A stretch of DNA of 13,726 nucleotides, from positions 1 through 13,726 of the forward strand of contig JAJYOO010000028.1 of assembly GCA_021796155.1 (NCBI GenBank), written 5' to 3'. This document shows positions 1 to 6,438 of the stretch, in pieces. Below the pieces are notes generated by a model. It worked only from the letters and a program-made list of their open reading frames with translations, was not told the origin of the DNA and searched no databases. The first letter of the stretch is position 1; every line of letters starts with the position of its first letter. Origin of the DNA: Chloroflexota bacterium (GTDB lineage: Bacteria > Chloroflexota > Anaerolineae > Anaerolineales > Villigracilaceae). Both the position numbers and the translations under genes were made by a program.

Positions 1-387
1 CCGCGTCCATGTCACAATGATTTGCTCAACGCCAATTTCCTGTTGGGCGATAAAATGTATATCCTCGATTGGGAATACGCGGGCATGGGCGATTTATTTT
101 TTGACCTGGCCAATTTCTCCAACCACCATGATTTATCTGACGAGCAAGCAGATTTCTTCCTCAAATCATATTTTGGAGAAAACACTCCTGCGCAGTGGGC
201 GCACTTTAAAATTATGCAAGTGATGGCTGACTTACGCGAGGGCGTGTGGGCACTTGTGCAGATCGGCATCTCAAAATTAGATTTTGATTTTCGCGAGTAC
301 GCAGACAAATTCTTTGACCGCGTATTTGCTAACATTCACAATCCCGATTGGGATAAATGGCTTATGGAGGTAAGTAAGAATGGGTGA
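1..387 (+). CDS. Choline/ethanolamine kinase-like (APH fold) phosphotransferase, C-terminal part
   Basis: The reading frame is open from base 1, so the gene is cut by the window edge and only its last 128 codons are seen. The visible part opens with PCHNDLLNANFLL, the catalytic-loop signature (H-x-D-x4-N) of the APH/choline kinase superfamily. It is followed by YILDWEYAGMGD, the metal-binding D-W-E-Y segment typical of choline kinase and LicA-like members. Such enzymes transfer the gamma-phosphate of ATP to a hydroxyl on a small substrate such as choline or ethanolamine. The stop TGA lies inside the next gene's start (ATGGGTGA, 8 nt overlap), which implies translational coupling. Because the partner is a dimethylglycine/sarcosine dehydrogenase-like enzyme, a choline-related or other amino-alcohol substrate is a reasonable inference. 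The N-terminal lobe is not visible, so an aminoglycoside or other sugar kinase of the same fold cannot be excluded. Confidence 0.85.
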   Translation, partial: PRPCHNDLLNANFLLGDKMYILDWEYAGMGDLFFDLANFSNHHDLSDEQADFFLKSYFGENTPAQWAHFKIMQVMADLREGVWALVQIGISKLDFDFREYADKFFDRVFANIHNPDWDKWLMEVSKNG

Positions 388-2815
388 TTTTCCTACTCAT
401 GCTCAAGTGGTTATCATCGGCGGCGGCGTCGGCGGATGCAGTATCGCCTACCATCTCACATTGATGGGATGGAAAGATGTCGTCATCCTTGAGCGGCATG
501 AATTAACCAGTGGCTCGACGTGGCATTCTGCCGGCCTGGTTGGTCAGATGCGTACCGATGCAAACCTGACGCGCATGATGCATTACAGCACGGATTTGTA
601 TCGTCGTCTGAAAGCTGAAACCGGTCAGGACACATCCTGGCGCGAGGTCGGCGGCGTGCGTCTTGCATCGTCAGCGGAACGCATGGAAGAGATCAAACGA
701 TTGGTCGGTATGGCGCGCTCGTTCGGCGTGCTGATGGAATTGATTTCGCCACAGGAAGCGCACAAACTTTTTCCGCTGATGTCATTGGATGGTGTAGTCG
801 GTGCAGCATACACGCCGAACGATGGCAGCATTGATCCAACGGGCTTGACTAATGCGCTCGCCATCGGAGCGAAGAACCGCGGTGCACGCATCTTCACTAA
901 TACCAATGTTGAAAAGATTAACTTGAAGAACGGCCGCGTGGACGAAGTGATAACGGACAAGGGTACGATCAAGACCGAGATTGTTGTGAACGCTTCCGGA
1001 TTGTGGGGACGCGAAGTCGGAAAAATGGTCGGCTTGAATCTGCCGGTCGTTCCAATGGCGCATCTTTATATTTTGACAAAACCCATCGAGGGCGTGACGA
1101 AAGATTTTCCAAATTTGCGCGATCCAGATTTGTTGGTTTATTGGCGCGAGGAAGTCGGCGGATTGGTCACCGGCGGTTACGAACGTCAGCCCGCTCCATT
1201 TGGCTTGAAAGGTGTTCCGCGCGATTTCAAATTCCAATTGCTGCCACCGGATTGGGATCGCTTCGCACCGCTTATGGAAAATTCCATCAAGCGCGTCCCT
1301 GCAATCGAAAACGCGGAAGTCATCAAGTTATTGAATGGCCCCGAAGGCTTCACACCCGACGGCGAATATTTACTCGGCCCAACATCGGTCAAAGGTTTTT
1401 GGGTTGCGTGCGCGTTTTGCGCGCATGGGCTCGCGGGCGCGGGCGGCATCGGCAAGACGATGGCAGAGTGGATCATTGACGGTCATCCCGAATGGGACGT
1501 TTGGCGACTCGACGTGCGCCGCTTCGGTCCAAATTACAACAGCCTCGATTACACCGTTGCGCGCACGATAGAAACTTATACACAATATTACGACATTCAT
1601 TTTCCCGGCGAGGAACGCCTCTCACGGCGCGGCCAGCGTCTCTCCCCCACTTATTATCGCCTGCGCGAGCTGGGTTGTTCATTCGGTGAAAAGTTTGGAT
1701 GGGAACGCCCGAATTGGTTCAAGATTTATGAAGAGAAAGCGAATCATGGTCATGAACCAAAAGGTTGGGCGCGCGAAAATTGGTCGCGCGCAATTGGCTA
1801 CGAACATCTGATGACACGCGAGAACGCCGGTCTCTTCGATGAGACTTCGTTCAACAAATTTGAAGTCCGCGGCCCCGGTGCGTTGAAATTCCTCAATTAT
1901 GTTTGCGTTAATAATATTGATCAACCTGTCGGCTCGATTATTTATACTCAATGCTTGAACAAGCGCGGTGGTATCGAATGTGATTTCACTGTCACGCGCT
2001 TGGCTGATGATCGCTTCTTCATCATCACCGGAACTGCGTTCGGGCAACATGATTCATCCTGGCTTTCTCTCAACATGCCCGACGATGGCTCGGTGACCAT
2101 CGAAGATGTTGGCTCATCGTATGCTTGTCTCGGTTTATGGGGGCCGAAGGCGCGCAAGATTCTTGAAAAGGTTACAACCGATGATATATCGAACGCGAAC
2201 TTTCCATACATGACTGCAAAACGAATCACTGTTGGCGATGTTCCGCTCCTCGCTTCGCGCGTGACGTATGTCGGCGAGCTGGGCTGGGAGTTTTACTGCC
2301 CAATGGAGTACGGCGCGCGTCTGTGGGATACGCTTTGGGAAGCCGGGACGCCTGAAGGAATGGTCGCAGGCGGATACAAAGCGATTGATACGATGCGACT
2401 AGAAAAAGGCTATCGTTATTGGAGCAGCGAGATCAGCCCGGATTACACACCGCTCGAAGCCGGGTTAGGATTCGCGGTCAAGATGGACAAAGGCGACTTT
2501 CTCGGACGAGAGGCCTTGGTCAAGCAAAAGGAAGCAGGCCTCACGCGCAAACTTTGTTGCATCACACTGGCTGACGATCGCATGATCGTTTTAGGCAAGG
2601 AACCGATTCGTGCGGATGGTGACAAAATCATCAGCTGGGTCGCGGCAGGCGGATATGGTTACTCTGTCAAAAAGAGCATTGCTTATGCTTATCTGCCAAT
2701 CGAATATGCAAAAGCCGGTACGCAATTGGAAGTGGAATTTTTTGGAGAACAGGTTGAAGCCGAGGTGGTTCAATCCCCGCTTTGGGATCCAAAAGGTGAA
2801 CGAGTCAAAGCGTAA
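380..2815 (+). CDS. Dimethylglycine/sarcosine dehydrogenase-like FAD oxidoreductase with GcvT domain
   Basis: This 811-residue protein has the domain order of mitochondrial dimethylglycine and sarcosine dehydrogenases. An FAD-binding DAO domain covers about residues 8-370, with the dinucleotide motif GGGVGG at 14-19 and a C-terminal FAD segment near 319-365. A short FAO_M-type linker follows (about 373-430), then a GcvT-like folate-binding aminomethyltransferase domain (about 430-690, with GELGWEFYCP at 632-641) and a GcvT C-terminal barrel (about 700-805). The segment LTSGSTWHSAGL (42-53) matches the motif whose His carries covalent FAD in this family; here that is H49. The family oxidises N-methyl groups and passes the one-carbon unit to tetrahydrofolate; this substrate is inferred, not shown. 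GGAGG at 366-370 sits 9 nt before the ATG, and the gene overlaps the kinase by 8 nt. No mitochondrial-like or export signal is present, so it is probably cytoplasmic. Confidence 0.9.
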   Translation: MGDFPTHAQVVIIGGGVGGCSIAYHLTLMGWKDVVILERHELTSGSTWHSAGLVGQMRTDANLTRMMHYSTDLYRRLKAETGQDTSWREVGGVRLASSAERMEEIKRLVGMARSFGVLMELISPQEAHKLFPLMSLDGVVGAAYTPNDGSIDPTGLTNALAIGAKNRGARIFTNTNVEKINLKNGRVDEVITDKGTIKTEIVVNASGLWGREVGKMVGLNLPVVPMAHLYILTKPIEGVTKDFPNLRDPDLLVYWREEVGGLVTGGYERQPAPFGLKGVPRDFKFQLLPPDWDRFAPLMENSIKRVPAIENAEVIKLLNGPEGFTPDGEYLLGPTSVKGFWVACAFCAHGLAGAGGIGKTMAEWIIDGHPEWDVWRLDVRRFGPNYNSLDYTVARTIETYTQYYDIHFPGEERLSRRGQRLSPTYYRLRELGCSFGEKFGWERPNWFKIYEEKANHGHEPKGWARENWSRAIGYEHLMTRENAGLFDETSFNKFEVRGPGALKFLNYVCVNNIDQPVGSIIYTQCLNKRGGIECDFTVTRLADDRFFIITGTAFGQHDSSWLSLNMPDDGSVTIEDVGSSYACLGLWGPKARKILEKVTTDDISNANFPYMTAKRITVGDVPLLASRVTYVGELGWEFYCPMEYGARLWDTLWEAGTPEGMVAGGYKAIDTMRLEKGYRYWSSEISPDYTPLEAGLGFAVKMDKGDFLGREALVKQKEAGLTRKLCCITLADDRMIVLGKEPIRADGDKIISWVAAGGYGYSVKKSIAYAYLPIEYAKAGTQLEVEFFGEQVEAEVVQSPLWDPKGERVKA

Positions 2816-2845
2816 ATATCAATCTTTACATTGTAGATATCAAAG

Positions 2846-2879
2846 CAAACAGGAGCATCCAATTGGACGCTCCTGTTTG
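2846..2879. terminator. Hairpin terminator between convergent genes
   Basis: A perfect 11-bp inverted repeat (CAAACAGGAGC at 2846-2856 and GCTCCTGTTTG at 2869-2879) encloses a 12-nt loop that contains the palindrome TCCAATTGGA. It lies 30 nt after the dehydrogenase stop and 14 nt beyond the stop of the convergent small gene, so it could serve both. The downstream U-tract is poor on the plus strand and modest on the minus strand (TTTGCTTTG), so termination efficiency is uncertain. Confidence 0.7.
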
Positions 2880-2893
2880 GTAAGTCACCTAAT

Positions 2894-3118
2894 TCAGTAA
2901 GGAAGACCGGTCAGAGAATGATAAGTCACCGAACCGAGGACCAACAAAACCACGACCCCGGCGGTGATCGTCATGATGGGCTTGGTCTTTAACTCCTTCG
3001 GCTCTTCAACTTCATTCGATTGGACTTGTTGGGCTTCCCGCTTCGCCTTGAGCTGCTTGCTGTTCAAGCTGACGCCGGTTGTAGCTGCTACGGGAATTGC
3101 CGCACAGAACATGCACAT
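2894..3118 (-). CDS. Small membrane protein with N-terminal Cys-x-x-Cys motif, unknown function
   Basis: This 74-residue protein begins MCMFCAAIPVAATTG, with Cys2 and Cys5 in a C-x-x-C at the extreme N-terminus. A charged Lys/Glu-rich linker follows (about 20-47), then one clear transmembrane segment at about 48-65 (IMTITAGVVVLLVLGSV) and a short tail. The start is well supported: GGAGGAA lies just upstream of the ATG on the minus strand, and an extended -10 box is present about 45 nt upstream. It is transcribed divergently from the Ni/Co transporter gene, with start codons 128 nt apart. That makes a role tied to metal handling possible, but it is only inference from position and the Cys pair. 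I do not recognise the family with certainty. Confidence 0.75.
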   Translation of the reverse strand: MCMFCAAIPVAATTGVSLNSKQLKAKREAQQVQSNEVEEPKELKTKPIMTITAGVVVLLVLGSVTYHSLTGLPY

Positions 3119-3164
3119 GGTTCCTCCGAAACTTACTCTAAAATTTCTTTACCGATTTTCCTGG

Positions 3165-3173
3165 ATTGTAGCA
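3165..3173 (-). promoter_or_regulatory. Extended -10 promoter for the small Cys-x-x-Cys gene
   Basis: On the minus strand the segment reads TGCTACAAT, an extended -10 (TGn plus TACAAT). It would start transcription near 3158 and leave a leader of about 40 nt before the ATG at 3118. No good -35 is present at the normal distance, which is tolerated with an extended -10. The 128-nt divergent space (3119-3246) should also hold the promoter of the transporter gene, but only a weak TAGAAT at 3224-3229 is visible for that. Confidence 0.35.
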
Positions 3174-3246
3174 TGTCAAACTTAAAGTCACCTTAGTTGT
3201 TTCGCACTGACACAAATAAAGAGTAGAATTTTTCCTCATCTGCCAA

Positions 3247-5937
3247 ATGCTAAAGGCGAATTCAAAATCCACTTCCTTTATTTTGCGAGGAGCGGTTCTT
3301 TTTCTAATCACATTGATTCTGGCTCTTCCCGCGAGCGCAGCCCACGCCGACCCGCCGGATATGTACGCGCAGAATCAATCCATCTCGATTCAGCCAGATG
3401 GCTTTCATATTGACTGGAAAATCGCACCGGGGCCGGTCATTGCCGATGCAACCTGGCAAGCTGCCGACCTCAACCACGATGGAGTCATCAGCCAGCAGGA
3501 AGCGGAGGTTTGGACAAAGCCATTCATTGCTGGATACTCAATCAGCGCCGATGGTGATCCTATCAACTTAATCCAAACGGAAAACGTTCGTTGGCCGGCA
3601 TCCGTGGACAGCCTCCGCACGGGCCAGGACGCGATTGAAATTCAATTGCTCGTCAAATTGCCGGATAATTTGACGGGCAAACATGCCATCGGAATAAACA
3701 ATTCATATCTTGAATCAAACAGTCTTAACTGGTTCTCTCTCACCGGAGAGTCAGGCTTTTCATTCGATCAACCAAATCAGGATAACAACAAGCTCAGTTT
3801 CAATCTTTATTTTCCCGATTCATCCAACGCTTCAACGCCCAGCATGAAATCCTGGAACAGCGGCATTCCAAACCTGCCGGGATTCACCGGAACAATTTCA
3901 AAGCTGGCGATCAACCTCGCCGCGCCATCTTCGCCAACGCAGCCACAATCACAAACACAAGCGCCAGCCGCACCAACAAGCGCAACACCGTTCACCGCGG
4001 CGCTGGTTGGACTGGTTAGAACATCGCAACTCTCGCCGTTATTTTTGATCGGCGCATTTCTACTTTCGTTGGCTTTAGGCAGTTTACACGCATTGACTCC
4101 CGGGCATGGAAAAACGCTGGTCGGCGCGTATCTCGTCGGCTCGCACGGGAAAATTCGGGACGCGGTTTTTCTCGGTGCGGTGGTCACGGTCACGCATACC
4201 GGTTCGGTTTTATTGCTTGGATTATTCACTCTTCTTGCTTCGCACTTCATTCTTCCATCGCTGATTACGCCGTGGCTGGAAATTTTGTCCGGCTTGCTTG
4301 TGATCGGGTTTGGAATCAATTTGCTGTTGCAACGCAGGCGAGATTTTCTTGCACAGTCAAAGAAAAAGAGCACCGGCAACAGAGCAGATATCAATGTTCA
4401 ATCCGCAACCGTGACGGAGCCGCACAGCCATGGATTACTTCATTCTCACAACCATTCGCACGATGGTCATACGCACGAGCACACGCACGGCGAATCTGAT
4501 CACGAACATTCCCACACGCTGCCAGATAATCAGGCAACTTGGAAATCTTTACTCGCGTTAGGCGTCAGCGGCGGACTGGTCCCATGCCCGGATGCAATTG
4601 CTATTTTATTGGTCGCGGTTGCCATCAATCGCATTCCGCTTGGCATGTTGATGATCGTGGCCTTCAGCATTGGGCTTGCATTGGTATTGATCACAATTGG
4701 CGTTGCGATGGTTCAAGGGATGCGCTTTGTAACGCGCAGCGAGTTTCTAAGTCGTTTCAGCGTTTATACACCGATCATCAGCGCAGTCGTCATTTTGGGA
4801 TTAGGCTTCGCGTTGACAATTAACGCGGTCAACTCATTCAGGTTTGCCACAACTGTTTTAGCGGCGCCCGTTTCAAGTCCGGTTGCGAACGCAGATTCAC
4901 CGACGCCATCCGCCGCGCTGACATCCACAGTCAAACCAATGCGATTGCTTTATATCGCGTCCGACAGTCAGGGTCACGATCAACTTTTTGCGAAACAACT
5001 ATCCGGTGGCGCGGCCATCCAATACACGCAGGAGCCTTCGGGCATTGTGAGTTATTCGCTTTCGCCCGACCAGCGCACAATTCTTTACACGGTCTTCGAG
5101 CCGGATAACAGCACTTCGATTTGGGCAATCAATTCAGATGGCGGCCAGAATCGGCTCGTCTTGAAATGTCCGCAAACGGAATGCGGTTCATTGCAATGGT
5201 ATCCCGACAGTCAGCGAGTCGTCTATGAACGTTTGGAAGATTCGCAGAATTCAGCGTTGGCGCGCTTTAGCATTTGGTGGCTGGACGTTTCGACCGGCAA
5301 TACCCAACCTGTCTTTCGAGACCAAACATTTCCAAGCACCGCCGCGAAGTTTTCGCCTGACGGCCAATGGCTGAGTTACATTTCCCCGGCGACCAACACG
5401 CTCACGCTTTATCGTTTGAAAGATGGACACACAATTTCATTATCGCTTAACTCGCAGCAAATGATTCCAGAAAGTTGGAGTCCATCAAGCGATTCGCTCA
5501 TCTTTGGCGCTCCAGCAAGTTTGCAGGATGGAGCGCCGATTCATCTTGAGCGATATATTTTAGATTCCGGCAAGACGATTGATTTGGGCGATGCAAACAA
5601 TAGCGCATCGGACTATTCCGCATCGTGGTCGCCGGACGGAAGTTGGATCGCCGTTGATCGCGATGTCCCCTCGTCTGATGGCTCCGCGCCGCCAAGCAAT
5701 CAAGTCTGGCTGGTCAAACCAGATGGAACCGATGCTCACAAGCTTTTGGCAGAATCCGGCGCGTCCTATTCTGACATCACCTGGTCGCCCGACGGAAAAT
5801 CAATCATCTACTCACGATACTCTTTACAAAACACATCCAACAGTACCGGCCAATTTGACATTTATCAGGCTGACATTCAAACCGGGAATTCAACCAAGCT
5901 GGTTTCCGGCGGCGATTATCCAACGTTATTGCCATAA
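3247..5937 (+). CDS. NicO/RcnA-type nickel-cobalt transporter fused to EF-hand domain and TolB-like propeller
   Basis: This 896-residue multidomain membrane protein starts with a signal peptide (about 1-32, ending PASAAHA). An extracytoplasmic domain follows, containing a canonical EF-hand loop DLNHDGVISQQE at 74-85 (D, N, D, G, I and E in the calcium-ligand positions). A Pro/Gln/Thr linker (about 226-248) leads to six predicted membrane helices near 263-282, 305-330, 340-361, 433-460, 463-490 and 508-530. HALTPGHGK (281-289) is the NicO-family metal-transport signature. Between helices 3 and 4 lies a loop with 13 histidines (393-423), as in RcnA-type Ni/Co efflux proteins. From about residue 564 there are six PD40/WD40-like repeats (SPDG-type turns such as FSPDGQW and WSPDGKS), like the TolB propeller. 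With the signal peptide cleaved and six helices, the His loop is cytoplasmic and the propeller outside. Export or uptake direction is not determined. No strong Shine-Dalgarno precedes the ATG, but the signal peptide supports this start. Confidence 0.88.
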   Translation: MLKANSKSTSFILRGAVLFLITLILALPASAAHADPPDMYAQNQSISIQPDGFHIDWKIAPGPVIADATWQAADLNHDGVISQQEAEVWTKPFIAGYSISADGDPINLIQTENVRWPASVDSLRTGQDAIEIQLLVKLPDNLTGKHAIGINNSYLESNSLNWFSLTGESGFSFDQPNQDNNKLSFNLYFPDSSNASTPSMKSWNSGIPNLPGFTGTISKLAINLAAPSSPTQPQSQTQAPAAPTSATPFTAALVGLVRTSQLSPLFLIGAFLLSLALGSLHALTPGHGKTLVGAYLVGSHGKIRDAVFLGAVVTVTHTGSVLLLGLFTLLASHFILPSLITPWLEILSGLLVIGFGINLLLQRRRDFLAQSKKKSTGNRADINVQSATVTEPHSHGLLHSHNHSHDGHTHEHTHGESDHEHSHTLPDNQATWKSLLALGVSGGLVPCPDAIAILLVAVAINRIPLGMLMIVAFSIGLALVLITIGVAMVQGMRFVTRSEFLSRFSVYTPIISAVVILGLGFALTINAVNSFRFATTVLAAPVSSPVANADSPTPSAALTSTVKPMRLLYIASDSQGHDQLFAKQLSGGAAIQYTQEPSGIVSYSLSPDQRTILYTVFEPDNSTSIWAINSDGGQNRLVLKCPQTECGSLQWYPDSQRVVYERLEDSQNSALARFSIWWLDVSTGNTQPVFRDQTFPSTAAKFSPDGQWLSYISPATNTLTLYRLKDGHTISLSLNSQQMIPESWSPSSDSLIFGAPASLQDGAPIHLERYILDSGKTIDLGDANNSASDYSASWSPDGSWIAVDRDVPSSDGSAPPSNQVWLVKPDGTDAHKLLAESGASYSDITWSPDGKSIIYSRYSLQNTSNSTGQFDIYQADIQTGNSTKLVSGGDYPTLLP

Positions 5938-5956
5938 CACTTTGAATTAAAAAATA

Positions 5957-5978
5957 AGACATCCGAGTTCGGACGTCT
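5957..5978. terminator. Bidirectional hairpin terminator between convergent genes
   Basis: AGAC-A-TCCGA / TCGGA-C-GTCT forms a 10-position stem with one mismatch and a 2-nt nominal loop. It is flanked by an A-tract on the left (5949-5954), giving a U-tract for minus-strand transcription of the pterin dehydratase gene, and by T-rich sequence on the right for the transporter gene. It lies between two convergent stop codons (5937 and 6007). Confidence 0.7.
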
Positions 5979-6006
5979 CGTTTCGTTCTATACTTCAATC
6001 TGCCAT

Positions 6007-6348
6007 TTATGGAGAAAACAACTCATCCGTCTTCGCCGCCATGATGAAATCATTCAAATGCAAGCCGCCGATCTTATGCGTCCACCAATTGACCGTGACT
6101 TTTCCCCATTCCGTGATGATCAGCGGATGATGATCTTCCTCTTCAGCAATCATGCCAATTCGGTCAGTAAACGCAAGCGCCTCCGCAAAATTCTTGAATT
6201 TGAAGACGCGCTCCAGCCTGTTCATGCCGTCCACTTTTTTTACTTTCCAATCTGGAACCCGCACATTGTATTCAAGGATTTGTATATCACTCAACATCGG
6301 CTCAGTGCCACTTAAGGCAACACAATTCAATTCAGATAAATCATCCAT
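6007..6348 (-). CDS. Pterin-4a-carbinolamine dehydratase (4a-hydroxytetrahydrobiopterin dehydratase)
   Basis: This 113-residue protein matches the PCD/DCoH family along its length. The spacing of E69, H73, H74, P75, W81, H91 and D100 fits the family signature E-x3-H-H-P-x5-W-x9-H-x8-D, and H73, H74 and H91 correspond to the three catalytic-site histidines. The enzyme dehydrates 4a-hydroxytetrahydropterin so that the cofactor of aromatic amino acid hydroxylases can be recycled; the same fold also acts in molybdopterin-related and regulatory roles in some bacteria. I chose the ATG at 6348 because CGAGG lies 7-8 nt upstream. A longer frame from a GTG at 6369 adds seven residues that start inside the palindromic repeat and lacks family resemblance. 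It lies downstream of tal-pgi, separated by a 75-bp repeat. No hydroxylase gene is in the window, so its partner is unknown. Confidence 0.92.
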   Translation of the reverse strand: MDDLSELNCVALSGTEPMLSDIQILEYNVRVPDWKVKKVDGMNRLERVFKFKNFAEALAFTDRIGMIAEEEDHHPLIITEWGKVTVNWWTHKIGGLHLNDFIMAAKTDELFSP

Positions 6349-6363
6349 TACATAACCTCGCCA

Positions 6364-6438
6364 TGTCACTCTGAAGGAGCAAAGCGACCGAAGAGTCTCT
6401 ATAAAAATACGAGACCCTTCGCTGCGCTCAGGGTGACA
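6364..6438. repeat. Dispersed palindromic intergenic repeat, copy 1
   Basis: The 75-bp element is bounded by TGTCA and TGACA and forms an imperfect long hairpin. On the minus strand it begins TGTCACCCTGAGCGCAGCG and ends in the related complement. Its tip is GTCTC...GAGAC around an A/T-rich loop (TATTTTTATA). It abuts the tal-pgi stop codon (6439-6441) and ends 15 nt before the pterin dehydratase start. A second copy lies at 13583-13662 in the opposite orientation. It could act as a transcript-end or mRNA-stability structure between the two genes, as REP/BIME elements do. No transposase is associated. Confidence 0.85.

Noticed and set aside
1003..1479. A 158-codon plus-strand frame inside the dehydrogenase gene
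   Set aside because: It lies wholly in another frame of a well-matched enzyme and is Arg/Ser-rich low-complexity, typical of a frame shadow.
3197..3229. TTGTTT / TAGAAT promoter for the transporter gene
   Set aside because: The spacer is 21 nt and both boxes are weak, so I did not list it as a feature.
6349..6369. Upstream GTG start for the pterin dehydratase
   Set aside because: The extra seven residues begin inside the palindromic repeat and lack family similarity, whereas the ATG at 6348 has its own GAGG.
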